A stretch of DNA of 64,000 bases from Aquabacterium sp. (GTDB lineage: Bacteria; Pseudomonadota; Gammaproteobacteria; Burkholderiales; Burkholderiaceae_C). The DNA lies in assembly GCF_016195855.1 (NCBI RefSeq), contig NZ_JACPYU010000016.1, positions 609,420 to 673,419 of the forward strand, in the 5' to 3' direction. Positions 19,035 to 28,559 of the stretch are shown piece by piece. Under the pieces are notes generated by a model. It did not search any database. It was not told the DNA's origin and saw only the letters and a program-made list of their open reading frames with translations. Position 1 is the first letter of the stretch, and every line of letters begins with the position of its first letter. Both the position numbers and the translations under genes were made by a program.

Positions 19035-20122
19035 GCGAGGAACCTCCGCATGGCCAGGCCACACGCGGTCAGGTAAGCGGGCGCTTCACGCCGCAGCTTG
19101 CTTTCACGTACCGCCGACCCCAGTTTCATGCCCTCAAAGGGGTTGACGACCATGGAGGCAAATCCGGTCAACTCGGTCACCCGATCCTTCAGACCAGGCA
19201 GCGTTGCCGTGCCGCCGGCCAGCATCACGTAGTGCACCTTGTGGTGGGGGGTGCTGGTGAAGAAATACTGCAGTGCGCGCCCGATTTCCTGCGACAGGCT
19301 GTCGACGAAGGGGCCCAGGATCGTGTTCTGGAAGTCCTCGGGCAGATCGCCTGACAGTTTCTTCTGCTCGGCTTCTTCAAACGAGAACCCGTATTGGCGC
19401 GAAATCAGTTGCGACAGTTGCGCACCACCGAAAGCCTGATCGCGGTCGTACAGCAACTCGTCATCACGCAGCACCTTGAGGCTGGTGTTTTCAGCGCCGA
19501 TCTCGAACAAGGCCACCAACGCATCCTTGCCTTCACCAGGCAGTGCGGCAATGAGGCGCTGCATCGCCAGACGCGATGCGTAAGACTCGATGTCGAGAAT
19601 GGCCGGCTTCAGGCCAGCCGCTTCAGCCAACCCCTGCCGGTCCTGAACGCGGTCCTTGCGAGACGCGGCAATCAACACCTCGACGTCACCCGCCGAGGTG
19701 GTGCTGGGGCCCACCACGCAGAAGTCCAGGCTGACCTCGTCCAGCGAAAAAGGAATGTACTGGTTGGCCTCGGCCTCCACCTGCATTTCCATTTCCTCTT
19801 CGCGCAGCCCCGCCGGCAGCATGATCTTTTTGGTGATCACCGCAGATTGGGGCATGGCCATGGCAGCGTGTTTGGTGCGCGTGCCACTTTTGTTGACCAC
19901 CTTGCGAACCGCTTCGGCCACTTCGTCGAACTTTTCGATCTGCCCATCGGCAATCCAGCCCTTCTCGAAGGGCTCGGAGGCAAACCGATCCAGGATGTAT
20001 TCGCCAGATGCACTCTGGCTCAGCTCGACCAGCTTCACGCTTGATGAACTGATGTCCAGTCCGATCATTGGCGGATGCTTGCGGCCCAAGAGCGTGTCAA
20101 GAAAGCTCACACCGTCCCCCAT
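19031..20122 (-). CDS. pilM: Type IV pilus assembly ATPase-fold protein PilM
   Basis: Actin/FtsA-like cytoplasmic protein that anchors PilN and starts the alignment complex. Visible: PPMIGLDISSSSVKLVELS (residues about 17-36, phosphate 1), AMAMPQSAVITKKI, ELGAENTSL-like phosphate 2 region (FEIGAENTSLKVL), and MLAGGTATLPGLKD (adenosine motif). First gene of pilMNOPQ, divergent from mrcA as in many proteobacteria. The start is uncertain: the ATG at 20122 directly follows a GC-rich hairpin, and the GTG four codons in (20110) has GGGGGA just before it. Confidence 0.94.
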   Translation of the reverse strand: MGDGVSFLDTLLGRKHPPMIGLDISSSSVKLVELSQSASGEYILDRFASEPFEKGWIADGQIEKFDEVAEAVRKVVNKSGTRTKHAAMAMPQSAVITKKIMLPAGLREEEMEMQVEAEANQYIPFSLDEVSLDFCVVGPSTTSAGDVEVLIAASRKDRVQDRQGLAEAAGLKPAILDIESYASRLAMQRLIAALPGEGKDALVALFEIGAENTSLKVLRDDELLYDRDQAFGGAQLSQLISRQYGFSFEEAEQKKLSGDLPEDFQNTILGPFVDSLSQEIGRALQYFFTSTPHHKVHYVMLAGGTATLPGLKDRVTELTGFASMVVNPFEGMKLGSAVRESKLRREAPAYLTACGLAMRRFLA

Positions 20123-20138
20123 GCGCCAGAGCTGGCGC
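20123..20138. repeat. Inverted repeat abutting the pilM start codon
   Basis: GCGCCAGAGCTGGCGC, two seven-base arms with a two-base centre. In the pilM mRNA it would form a hairpin immediately before the ATG at 20122, where a ribosome binding site would be expected. Either translation starts further in, or the hairpin limits initiation. Confidence 0.5.
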
Positions 20139-20319
20139 TGGAAAGTTAATAAACCACTTGAATGCTATCAGTAAAGTTTTTGTGTATGAAACGAGAGAAA
20201 GCAGGATAAATCCCAACCTCGTTGCGATATGCACACGCCTTACAAGCGGTTGCAAAACCAACAAATCGCAATCAATCGACTCACCAAGGCTGGTGTACGA
20301 GGGGTGTCCCGGGGGTTTC

Positions 20320-20325
20320 TATAAT
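20320..20325 (+). promoter_or_regulatory. Possible -10 element for mrcA
   Basis: TATAAT matches the sigma-70 -10 consensus exactly and lies 26 bases before the mrcA start. No good -35 is found 16-18 bases upstream, so the assignment is tentative. Confidence 0.4.
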
Positions 20326-20351
20326 CTCGGAACCTTCTACGGCAAGTCTCC

Positions 20352-22754
20352 ATGAGCGATACCAACACCAACGACAAGCAACCTCGATCGGGCCGCGCAG
20401 GCCCCTCCCCCGCTCGGGCTTGGTGGGTGCAATGGCTCGTCAAACCGATAGCGGTTCTGGCCGGGCTGGGGCTTGCTGGCTTGCTCAGCGCCGTTTTCAT
20501 CGCCGGCATCGGGCTGGCCGTGGCCTACCCCAATCTGCCCGAAGTACGTGGTTTGGCCGACTATCAACCGAAAATACCTTTGCGTGTTTTCTCGTCGGAT
20601 CAGGTTTTGATTGGCGAATTTGGCGAGGAAAAACGCAATTTCCTGCCTATTTCAGAAATTCCCCGCGTGATGCGGGACGCGGTTCTCGCGATTGAGGATG
20701 CCCGCTTTTACAAACATGGCGGGGTGGATTACGTCGGCGTTTTGCGCGCCGGCCTGGCCAACTTCGGTGAGGCGCGAAGCCAGGGGGCGTCCACCATCAC
20801 CATGCAGGTCGCCCGCAATTTCTACCTGCCCACAGAAAAGACTTTCACCCGCAAGATCTACGAGATTTTGCTGGCCTTGAAGATCGAGAGCCTGCTGAGC
20901 AAGGACCAGATCCTGGAGCTCTACATGAACCAGATCTACCTTGGCCAGCGCGCCTACGGGTTTGCCGCAGCTTGCGATACCTATTTTGGCAAGCCCATCA
21001 AGGACATCACCGTGGCCGAGGCGGCCATGCTCGCGGGCCTGCCCAAGGCCCCTTCGGCCTACAACCCGGTGCGCAACCCCAAACGCGCCACCATCCGCCA
21101 GCAGTACATCATCGATCGGATGTTCGAAAACGGCTTCATCACGAGCAAGCAGCGCGACGAAGCCAAGGCAGAGGCCCTTCATTACCGGACCAAGGCTCCC
21201 ATCCCGATTCACGCCGAATACGCCGCCGAAGCCGCACGCCTGCTGATGCACGAGCAATATGGCAACGAAGCGTACTCGCGAGGCCTGAACGTCTACACCT
21301 CGATCAACATGACCGAGCAGACCGCCGCCTACAAGGCCTTGCGCAAAGGCTTGCTGGACTTCGACAGACGCCAGTCCTGGCGCGGCCCCGAGGCCTATAT
21401 CGACCTGCCTGCCGACCCCAAGCAGATGGATGTGCGCATTGCCGAAGCGCTTGAAGAACACCCAGACAGCGAAGACATCCGCGCCGCCGTGGCGCTACAG
21501 GTCGAACCCCGCAAGCTCGTGGCCGTTCTTCAATCGGGCGAACAGATCACGATCACGTCAGATGGTCTGAAGGCTGTGGGCAACGCACTGACAGACAAGG
21601 CCAACCCCAAGCAGCAGATCCGACGAGGCGCGATTGTCCGCGTCAACCAGGACAAGCAAGGCCAGTGGTACGTGCAGCAACTGCCGGAAGTCGAGGGGGC
21701 ATTCGTCTCGCTGGACCCGCGTACCGGCTTGATCCGGGCCATGGTGGGCGGCTTTGATTTCGGCCGCAACAAGTTCAACCACGTGACCCAGGCCTGGCGC
21801 CAACCCGGCTCCAGCTTCAAACCCTTCATTTATTCGGCCGCACTGGAAAAGGGTTTCACACCCGCAACCGTCGTCAACGATGCGCCCTTGTTTTTTGATG
21901 CGGGCACCACGGGCGGGCAAGCCTGGGAGCCCAAGAACTACGACGGCAAGTTCGAGGGCCCGATGCCTTTGCGCAGAGGCTTGGCAAAATCCAAGAACAT
22001 GATTTCCATCCGCGTGCTGCGCTCCATCGGTGCCAGATACGCTCAAGACTGGATCACGCGCTTTGGCTTTGAGGCAGACAAGCACCCCGCCTACCTGACC
22101 ATGGCACTGGGCGCCGGCTCGGTGACGCCACTGCAGATGGCCGACGCTTATGCGGTGTTCGCCAATGGCGGCTACCGCGTGAACCCTCTGCTGGTACTCA
22201 AGGTCACCGACACCCGGGGCCACCTGTTGGCGCAATATCGCCCGAGCCAGCTCAACGAAAGCATGCGCGCCATTGACGCCCGCAACGCCTTCATCATGAG
22301 CAGCCTGCTTCAGGAAGTCACCCGCTCAGGCACCGCAGCCAAGGCCCAGGCAACCCTCAAGCGCCCCGATCTGTACGGCAAGACCGGCACCACGAATGAC
22401 TCCATGGATGCCTGGTTTGCGGGGTACACGATGCACAACGTGGCCGTGGTGTGGATTGGGCATGACCAGCCACGCAAACTGGGTGACAAGGAAACCGGTG
22501 GCGGTTTGTCGCTGCCCGTGTGGATCGACTTCATGAGCACGGCGCTGCGCAACGCCCCGGTCGAAGAACCAGCCGCACCGGAAGGCGTGCTCAACGTCGG
22601 CGGCGAATGGTTCTACGAGGAATACACATCCGGTACGGGCGTCAGGGAGCTCGGCCCTGACAACACGGATGGCCCAGCAGGCAGCGCCCCAGCACCCAGC
22701 TCCGAGGATGAGAAAAAAGGCATCCTCAATATGTTTGGCGGCAAGCCCGAATAG
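20352..22754 (+). CDS. mrcA: Penicillin-binding protein 1A, bifunctional peptidoglycan synthase
   Basis: Inner-membrane class A PBP that polymerises and cross-links peptidoglycan. After a short cytoplasmic stretch and one membrane helix (about 30-57) comes the GT51 domain with catalytic EDARFYKHGG, QGASTITMQVARNFYL and LELYMNQIYLGQRAYGF (about 105-210). The transpeptidase domain has SSFK (about 486), SKN (about 546) and KTG (about 676, YGKTGTTNDS). An OB-like insert lies between them, as in PBP1A. Length 800 is normal. It is divergent from pilM, a conserved neighbourhood, and ends three bases before convergent cyaY. Confidence 0.96.
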   Translation: MSDTNTNDKQPRSGRAGPSPARAWWVQWLVKPIAVLAGLGLAGLLSAVFIAGIGLAVAYPNLPEVRGLADYQPKIPLRVFSSDQVLIGEFGEEKRNFLPISEIPRVMRDAVLAIEDARFYKHGGVDYVGVLRAGLANFGEARSQGASTITMQVARNFYLPTEKTFTRKIYEILLALKIESLLSKDQILELYMNQIYLGQRAYGFAAACDTYFGKPIKDITVAEAAMLAGLPKAPSAYNPVRNPKRATIRQQYIIDRMFENGFITSKQRDEAKAEALHYRTKAPIPIHAEYAAEAARLLMHEQYGNEAYSRGLNVYTSINMTEQTAAYKALRKGLLDFDRRQSWRGPEAYIDLPADPKQMDVRIAEALEEHPDSEDIRAAVALQVEPRKLVAVLQSGEQITITSDGLKAVGNALTDKANPKQQIRRGAIVRVNQDKQGQWYVQQLPEVEGAFVSLDPRTGLIRAMVGGFDFGRNKFNHVTQAWRQPGSSFKPFIYSAALEKGFTPATVVNDAPLFFDAGTTGGQAWEPKNYDGKFEGPMPLRRGLAKSKNMISIRVLRSIGARYAQDWITRFGFEADKHPAYLTMALGAGSVTPLQMADAYAVFANGGYRVNPLLVLKVTDTRGHLLAQYRPSQLNESMRAIDARNAFIMSSLLQEVTRSGTAAKAQATLKRPDLYGKTGTTNDSMDAWFAGYTMHNVAVVWIGHDQPRKLGDKETGGGLSLPVWIDFMSTALRNAPVEEPAAPEGVLNVGGEWFYEEYTSGTGVRELGPDNTDGPAGSAPAPSSEDEKKGILNMFGGKPE

Positions 22755-22757
22755 TCG

Positions 22758-23114
22758 TCAGAAGGTCAAACCTGGCTTGCCGCCCTGCTCACTGGCACAA
22801 CTTGACAGCAAGGCGAAGAACTCCTCGCCACCGCGGCTGTCTTGCCACTGGCCCGAGCTGTTCAGCTTGAAGTGAAAGCCCCCGCGGCGGGCAGCCAGCC
22901 ACAACTCATGCAGCGGTGGCTGCGCATTGACGATCAACTGCGTGCGGTTGGGCAAGGTCAGCGTCAACATGCCGCCAGAACGGGCCGTGTCGATGTCGAT
23001 GACGTCATCCTCCAGCCATTTGTCCACCGTGCGCTCAATGCGCGCCAGGGCCGCCTGGATGGCTGCGTCGTACTGCGCATCGGTCAGGCCCGAGGGGGTA
23101 TCGAGGGGGGACAT
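22758..23114 (-). CDS. cyaY: Frataxin-like iron donor protein CyaY
   Basis: Frataxin homologue that binds iron and modulates iron-sulfur cluster assembly by IscS. The 118-residue protein has the acidic N-terminal helix (YDAAIQAALARIERTVDKWLE, here split by the acidic DDVIDID), the central sheet with GGMLTLTLPNRTQLIVNAQP (about 49-68), and the signature ELWLAARRGGFHF. The start at 23114 is set by family length; a longer in-frame reading upstream is unsupported. It is divergent from lptM with 23 or 95 bases between starts. Confidence 0.94.
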   Translation of the reverse strand: MSPLDTPSGLTDAQYDAAIQAALARIERTVDKWLEDDVIDIDTARSGGMLTLTLPNRTQLIVNAQPPLHELWLAARRGGFHFKLNSSGQWQDSRGGEEFFALLSSCASEQGGKPGLTF

Positions 23115-23209
23115 GGTGACTTCCTTAGAATGAGAACATGATTCAAGAACCTCAAATTCTAGGCAGTACCGCCAAGACCGCGCGACTTGCTGGGCCATCT
23201 GGCCCGACA

Positions 23210-23362
23210 ATGGGTGGGCGTTCGTTGCGCCAGACCCTCGCCCGGAGCCTGATGGGCGCCGCCGTGTGCGCATTTCTCAGCGCTTGCGGCCAGAAAGGCC
23301 CGCTCTACCTGCCCACGCCGGCCCAGGCCGCCTCAACCCCTTCTTCCAGCGTTTCAAAATGA
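23210..23362 (+). CDS. lptM: Small lipoprotein LptM (YifL-like)
   Basis: Short lipoprotein with the invariant LSACGQKGPLYLP motif, which in E. coli (LptM, formerly YifL) helps maturation of the LptD/E LPS translocon. From 23210 it is 50 residues: MGGRSLRQTLARSLMGAAVCAFLSAC is too long to be cited whole but forms a standard lipoprotein signal with the acylated Cys at about residue 26. An in-frame ATG at 23138 would add 24 non-signal-like residues and is less likely. The stop overlaps the lysA start (ATGA), the usual lptM-lysA arrangement. Confidence 0.88.
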   Translation: MGGRSLRQTLARSLMGAAVCAFLSACGQKGPLYLPTPAQAASTPSSSVSK

Positions 23363-24630
23363 CCTTGCCCGGCTCTCCCTATCTGGCCTACAAAGAGGCC
23401 GATCTGTACATGGACAACGTCTCATTGCGAGACCTCGTTCGCCAGCATGGCAGCCCGCTGTATGTGTATTCACGCCCAGCCATGCTGGCTGCGTTGGCGC
23501 CTTATCAACGTGCGCTGAAGGGCCGCCAGCACCTGGTGTGCTACGCGGTCAAAGCCAACTCCAACCTGGCTGTGCTGCAGACATTTGCACAGGCCGGTTG
23601 CGGCTTTGACATCGTGTCCGCAGGTGAACTGGCGCGCGTGCTGGCCGCTGGCGGCGATGCTGGCAAGGTGGTGTTTTCCGGCGTGGGCAAGACCCGCGCC
23701 GAGATGAAATTGGCCATCGAAACCGGCGTGCGCTGCTTCAACGTGGAGAGCACAGCCGAACTCGAAGTGCTGTCGGAAGTAGCGGCTGGCCTGGGACAGC
23801 GTGCGCGCGTCAGTTTGCGCGTCAACCCCGATGTGGATGCAGGCACCCACCCCTACATCTCGACAGGCCTCAAAGGCAACAAGTTCGGCGTGGCACACGA
23901 GTTGGCGGTGAACACCTACAAGCGTGCGGCCGCCTTGCCCGGCATCGACGTGGTGGGCATCGACTGCCACATCGGTTCGCAGATCACCGAGGTGTCGCCT
24001 TATCTGGATGCGCTGGACCGCGTGCTGGATCTGGTTGAGGCCATCGAAGCAGGCGGCGTCCAGATCCACCATCTGGATTTGGGTGGCGGCCTGGGCATCA
24101 CCTACACGGACGAAACGCCCCCCGGCGCCGACGAACTGATCGCGCAACTGCTGGCGAAGATCGACGCACGCGGCCATGGGCATCGCGAACTGGTGTTCGA
24201 GCCCGGCCGTTCGCTGGTGGGCAATGCCGGTGTGCTGCTGACCGAGGTGATGTACCTCAAGCCCGGCGAGAAGAAGAACTTCTGCATCGTGGACGCCGCC
24301 ATGAACGACCTCATGCGCCCAGCGCTGTACGAGGCCTATATGGGCATCGTCAACACGCAGCAGCGCGACGGCGCCACGCAAACCTGGGATGTGGTGGGCC
24401 CGGTGTGCGAGTCGGGTGACTGGCTGGGGCGTGACCGCGCGCTGAATGTGCAGGCCGGCGACGTGCTGGCGGTGCTGTCGGCGGGCGCGTATGGCATGAC
24501 CATGGCCAGCAACTACAACACCCGCGGCCGTGCGGCCGAGTTGATGGTGGATGGCGACCAGGTCTGGGTCGTGCGTGAACGCGAGGCTTTGGCCGACTTG
24601 TTCAAGCTGGAGAAGCTGCTGCCCGCTTGA
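23359..24630 (+). CDS. lysA: Diaminopimelate decarboxylase
   Basis: PLP enzyme that makes L-lysine from meso-diaminopimelate, the last step of lysine synthesis. CYAVKANSN (about residue 55-63) holds the PLP lysine, CGFDIVSAGEL and NPDVDAGTHPYISTGLKGNK follow, HIGSQI and GGGLGI bind phosphate, and CESGDWLGRDR plus GAYGMTMASNYNTR are the C-terminal catalytic motifs. It has 423 residues. Start 23359 overlaps the lptM stop. A strong terminator follows at 24661. Confidence 0.96.
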   Translation: MTLPGSPYLAYKEADLYMDNVSLRDLVRQHGSPLYVYSRPAMLAALAPYQRALKGRQHLVCYAVKANSNLAVLQTFAQAGCGFDIVSAGELARVLAAGGDAGKVVFSGVGKTRAEMKLAIETGVRCFNVESTAELEVLSEVAAGLGQRARVSLRVNPDVDAGTHPYISTGLKGNKFGVAHELAVNTYKRAAALPGIDVVGIDCHIGSQITEVSPYLDALDRVLDLVEAIEAGGVQIHHLDLGGGLGITYTDETPPGADELIAQLLAKIDARGHGHRELVFEPGRSLVGNAGVLLTEVMYLKPGEKKNFCIVDAAMNDLMRPALYEAYMGIVNTQQRDGATQTWDVVGPVCESGDWLGRDRALNVQAGDVLAVLSAGAYGMTMASNYNTRGRAAELMVDGDQVWVVREREALADLFKLEKLLPA

Positions 24631-24660
24631 CGATCTGCCAACCACAAAGCAAGGCCCCGA

Positions 24661-24692
24661 AACAAAAAACCGCCCGAAGGCGGTTTTTTGTT
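24661..24692. terminator. Bidirectional rho-independent terminator between lysA and porin
   Basis: CCGCC-CGAA-GGCGG stem with a stable tetraloop, flanked by six As on the left and six Ts on the right (extended pairing AACAAAAAA/TTTTTTGTT). It can end transcription of lysA rightward and of the convergent porin leftward. Confidence 0.9.
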
Positions 24693-24705
24693 GATTGCGT
24701 AGCAA

Positions 24706-26016
24706 TCAGAACTGGTGACGGATACCCACAGCCACGACACGCGTGGTGGCATCGATGTTGGCGCCGGCAGCCGAGAAGAACGGCGTTTCCAGCGAGCCCA
24801 AGCCCGTCAGCAGAGGCAACGGGCCACCGGCAATGGGCTGACCCGCGCCCGTGGTAGCCAGCTGACCACGCTCATCCTTGGCATAACCCGCACGCAGATA
24901 GACCTTGGTGCGCTTGGAGAAGTTGTAGTCACCCATCAGCATCAGGGACGTGTCCTTGCCCTTGGTGAAATTGGCGAACTTCGAGTAGGCGTATTCAGCA
25001 CCCACGGCAAACTGGCCAATCGGGTGCTTCACACCCAGTGCGATGGTGTTGATCTTGGGGCCCGCAGCATCACCTGGGTCGTTCTTGAACTCACCGCGAT
25101 GGAAGATGGCAGCCAGTTGCGTGCCTGCACCGGGCACGGTGTACTTGGTACCCAGCGAATAAGCCAAATAATTGCGCAGATTAGCCAGCACAGTACCCGA
25201 CGTACCAGAAACCAGCTGCGCATTGCCAAAACGGTTGGCGTGAACCGAGCCGTTGACCATCAAGGCGGGGTCCACCATGTAGTTCAGGTACAGACCAGCC
25301 GATTGCCCACGATTTTGCGTGTTGGCTGCTTCCGTACCGGCCGATGCACCACCCACGATCTGGCCGTTGGTGGTCCCAAAGGGCGAACCTGTCCGGTTCG
25401 AACTGATCTTCTGGTCAACACCAGCATTGGGCGAGTAGGACAAAGAACCGGTCAGGTCCCCCGCCTTCAGCCAATAACTGATCTGGTTGTCCTGGCGAAC
25501 CTGCAGGTTGTTGACGATCAGGCCGGAGCCCATGATGTCAGCACCACCCAGTGCTTCAACCGTGGCGGTTGCGAAGGCGTAGAACATGGGGGCATATTGG
25601 CGACCCAGGCGAACTTCGCCGTAGGGCGTGGTCAGGCTGACAAAAGCTTGACGGCCCCACATGCGACTGTCCTGGCCGCTTTGTGCACCGGTATCCAACT
25701 GGAACTGACCTTCGAGTACGAAGCCACCCTTGTAGCCACCGCCGATGTCTTCAGTGCCTTTGAAACCCAGCGCGTTCACCGAGGAAATACTTGATGTGAG
25801 GCGGGTGACCGTGCTGGGAGCCGTCACCGCGGCGAGCGTAGTAGGAGAGGCCGCATACAGGGTGCCGGAGGCATCACCTTGCCCCTTGTGGACATTGTCA
25901 ACTGCCACGTCGAGGTTGCCGTAGATGGTCAGGCTGGATTGAGCGAACGCGGCACCGACGCCGAAAGTGGCCAGAGCAACCGCGACGGCTTTGGTCAGGA
26001 CGGTTTTTTGCATCAT
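24706..26016 (-). CDS. Gram-negative general porin (OmpC-type) 1
   Basis: Outer-membrane 16-stranded trimeric porin. The signal peptide ends after GVGAAFA (about residue 25), the mature protein starts QSSLTIYGNLDVAVD, the first strand of burkholderial porins, and the chain ends in VGIRHQF, the C-terminal Phe recognised by the BAM complex. PYGEVRLGRQYAP is the family signature. At 436 residues it is longer than its neighbour, with added loops between strands. AAGGAGATTC precedes the ATG, and the leader has a GC-rich hairpin near 26033-26049. Confidence 0.92.
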   Translation of the reverse strand: MMQKTVLTKAVAVALATFGVGAAFAQSSLTIYGNLDVAVDNVHKGQGDASGTLYAASPTTLAAVTAPSTVTRLTSSISSVNALGFKGTEDIGGGYKGGFVLEGQFQLDTGAQSGQDSRMWGRQAFVSLTTPYGEVRLGRQYAPMFYAFATATVEALGGADIMGSGLIVNNLQVRQDNQISYWLKAGDLTGSLSYSPNAGVDQKISSNRTGSPFGTTNGQIVGGASAGTEAANTQNRGQSAGLYLNYMVDPALMVNGSVHANRFGNAQLVSGTSGTVLANLRNYLAYSLGTKYTVPGAGTQLAAIFHRGEFKNDPGDAAGPKINTIALGVKHPIGQFAVGAEYAYSKFANFTKGKDTSLMLMGDYNFSKRTKVYLRAGYAKDERGQLATTGAGQPIAGGPLPLLTGLGSLETPFFSAAGANIDATTRVVAVGIRHQF

Positions 26017-26142
26017 GAATCTCCTTGATTACCCCCTGAACCGGGGGGCGCAAGGAATTGTTGCTGAAAGCGCTTCAAAGGTCTGCAAGGTTTCTGCTAT
26101 GTGTCGCCTATTGACGACAAAGAAATGCGCACCCCAGAAACG

Positions 26143-26167
26143 AAAAAAAGGGGCCGAAGCCCCTTTT
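26143..26167 (-). terminator. Rho-independent terminator after porin 2
   Basis: Read leftward: GGGGC-TTCG-GCCCC followed by a run of seven Ts, 23 bases after the porin 2 stop. Strong stem with a UUCG tetraloop. Confidence 0.88.
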
Positions 26168-26189
26168 GGAATCACGAGTCTGACCGAGA

Positions 26190-27233
26190 TCAGAAAGCGT
26201 GACGGATACCAACGGCGATGCCGTGGGTGGTCTTGTCGGCAACGGAAACAGTGGGGCCGCCAGACACGCCGTACAAGGTACCGGTGTCGTTGTTCACGTT
26301 GGTGAACATGCCGTACACAGCGGTGCGCTTGGACAGGTCATAGATCGCCTTGATGGTGGTGATCTGGACGTTGTCGTCGCCAGCAGCGCTGCCTTCGGTG
26401 TTGCGAGCCGTCGACAGGCCAGCGATCACGGTGAAGTTAGGCGCGACAGGCACTGCAACCTTGGCACCCAGCAGCGTGAAACGCTTGCTGTTGAGGCCAG
26501 TCGTTTCAGCGTCGTAGTAACCGGTGACCTTGGCAGCGCCGAAGTCGTAGCCAGCGTACACCAGGGTGGCGTTAGCCTTGTCCTTGACAGCCGTGCCAGT
26601 GGATTCGTCCTTGGCGTTCAGGTAGCCCAGGCCGGCCGACAGGGGGCCAGCGGCGTACTTGACGCTCAGGCCGTAGGCCTTGCCTTCGCTGGAGCCAGCG
26701 ACTTCACCAGCGGGGGTAGCAGAGCCACCAGTGCCGGTCGAGTACTGCAGCTGAGCGCTCAGGCCAGGAACCAGTGTTGGCAGCAGGTAGGTCACGGCGT
26801 TGCTGACGCGACGATAGCTGTCACCACCACGGGTGCCCAGGAGCTTCAGGTCGTCGTAGGCTTGTGCGCTCAGCACGTTGCCAGCGATGTCACCGATCGA
26901 CGAATCGGTACGGCCCAGACGCAGTTCACCGAAACCGCCACCGATACCAACCCAAGCTTGGCGATCCCAGAAGGTCGAACCAGCAGCGCCGGTGTCCACG
27001 GTCACGGGAGCTTCCAGGTTGAAAGTGGCCTTCATGCCGCTACCCAGATCTTCGGTGCCCTTGAAACCCAGGCGCGAAGTGGCCAGGTTGCCAGAGGTCA
27101 CGCGGGTGACAGTCTTGTCGCCCTTGACGCTTTCCAGCGAGGCGTCGACCACGCCGTACAGGGTCACGGAAGATTGAGCGAAAGAGGCAGAAGATGCGGC
27201 GATGGCAGCCAGAGCCAGCAGAGTCTTTTTCAT
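26190..27233 (-). CDS. Gram-negative general porin (OmpC-type) 2
   Basis: Second outer-membrane porin, 347 residues. Signal peptide MKKTLLALAAIAASSASFA, mature start QSSVTLYGVVDASLE, family motif GGFGELRLGRTDS, and C-terminal VGIRHAF. The start at 27233 has GGAGAAG before it. It shares the overall plan with porin 1 but differs in length and loops, so it is a paralogue rather than a recent copy. It has its own terminator, so the two porins are probably transcribed separately. It is divergent from ruvB with 227 bases between. Confidence 0.93.
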   Translation of the reverse strand: MKKTLLALAAIAASSASFAQSSVTLYGVVDASLESVKGDKTVTRVTSGNLATSRLGFKGTEDLGSGMKATFNLEAPVTVDTGAAGSTFWDRQAWVGIGGGFGELRLGRTDSSIGDIAGNVLSAQAYDDLKLLGTRGGDSYRRVSNAVTYLLPTLVPGLSAQLQYSTGTGGSATPAGEVAGSSEGKAYGLSVKYAAGPLSAGLGYLNAKDESTGTAVKDKANATLVYAGYDFGAAKVTGYYDAETTGLNSKRFTLLGAKVAVPVAPNFTVIAGLSTARNTEGSAAGDDNVQITTIKAIYDLSKRTAVYGMFTNVNNDTGTLYGVSGGPTVSVADKTTHGIAVGIRHAF

Positions 27234-27460
27234 TGACTTCTCCAAAGTTGAACCAGAGGCTTCAGCGGCTTGTTGTGTTGGCACGGATGTAAACAACTCG
27301 TGCTGCCTGACGACCCGGAAGTCGTTTGGCTCCCGCTGAAACTAGATGGCATTGCAGCAGACTTTTTCAGTTTTCGTGGTGACAGGGTTGTCATAAACCC
27401 CAATCCAAAAGGATTAACGTTGCCGCTACGCAACAACGCCTGGGGCGGGATAATCGCGAC

Positions 27461-28552
27461 ATGAGCATCCAGACCGACGACTTCAGCCCACCTCGCCGAA
27501 GCAAGAGCACCCCGGCGGCCTCTCCGTTCGAGGCCCCTGCGCGCATGGTCGAGCCCTCCGTGAGTTCGCCCAATGAAGACGCGATCGAGCGGGCGCTGCG
27601 ACCCAAGGATCTGGATGAGTACGTCGGGCAGGCCAAGGCGCGCGAGCAGCTCGAAATCTTCATTGGTGCGGCGCGCAAGCGAGGCGAAGCGCTGGATCAC
27701 GTGCTGCTGTTCGGCCCCCCGGGGCTGGGCAAGACAACGCTAAGTCACATCATCGCCACCGAACTGGGCGTCAACCTGCGGCAAACCTCGGGGCCGGTGC
27801 TGGAAAAACCCAAGGACCTGGCCGCCATCCTGACCAATCTGGAGCGGCACGATGTGCTGTTCATCGATGAAATCCACCGGCTCAGCCCCGTGGTGGAGGA
27901 GATCCTCTACCCGGCGCTGGAGGACTATCAGATCGACATCATGATTGGCGAAGGGCCGGCTGCGCGCTCGATCAAGCTGGATCTGCAGCCCTTTACGCTG
28001 GTGGGCGCGACAACACGCGCCGGCATGCTGACCAACCCGCTGCGCGACCGGTTCGGCATCGTGGCGCGGCTGGAGTTCTACTCGGCCGAGGAGTTGCAGC
28101 GCATCGTGACGAGGTCGGCCGGCCTGCTGGGTGCCCCCATTGATGCGGCAGGGGCGATGGAGGTGGCCAGGCGCTCGCGTGGTACACCACGCATTGCCAA
28201 CCGGCTGCTGCGCCGGGTGCGGGACTATGCCGAGGTCAAGGGCGATGGCCGCATCACGCGCGAGATGGCCGACAAGGCCCTGGCCATGCTGGATGTGGAC
28301 CCGCTGGGCTTCGATGTGATGGACCGCAAGCTGCTGGAGGCAATCCTGCACCGCTTCGATGGCGGCCCTGTCGGGCTGGACAACCTGGCTGCGGCCATTG
28401 GTGAAGAACGCGAGACCATCGAGGACGTGATCGAGCCTTATCTGATTCAGCAAGGCTTCCTGCAGCGCACGCCGCGTGGGCGCATTGCCACGGCGGCAGC
28501 GTTCAAGCACCTGGGTTTGCAGGCGCCGCAAGGCGGCGATTTGCTCGACTGA
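27461..28552 (+). CDS. ruvB: Holliday junction branch migration ATPase RuvB
   Basis: Hexameric AAA+ motor that drives branch migration with RuvA. Walker [11 protein letters not shown] (about residues 87-96), Walker B FIDEIH, sensor 1 LVGATTRAG, arginine finger region LRDRFG, sensor 2 [15 protein letters not shown], and the C-terminal winged helix ending in LGL. It has 363 residues with an extra N-terminal leader of about 35. ruvA and ruvC are not in the window, so this is a solitary ruvB, which is common in this group. Its end is seven bases from the convergent tusA-like gene. Confidence 0.97.
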   Translation: MSIQTDDFSPPRRSKSTPAASPFEAPARMVEPSVSSPNEDAIERALRPKDLDEYVGQAKAREQLEIFIGAARKRGEALDHVLLFGPPGLGKTTLSHIIATELGVNLRQTSGPVLEKPKDLAAILTNLERHDVLFIDEIHRLSPVVEEILYPALEDYQIDIMIGEGPAARSIKLDLQPFTLVGATTRAGMLTNPLRDRFGIVARLEFYSAEELQRIVTRSAGLLGAPIDAAGAMEVARRSRGTPRIANRLLRRVRDYAEVKGDGRITREMADKALAMLDVDPLGFDVMDRKLLEAILHRFDGGPVGLDNLAAAIGEERETIEDVIEPYLIQQGFLQRTPRGRIATAAAFKHLGLQAPQGGDLLD

Positions 28553-28559
28553 CTGAGCC

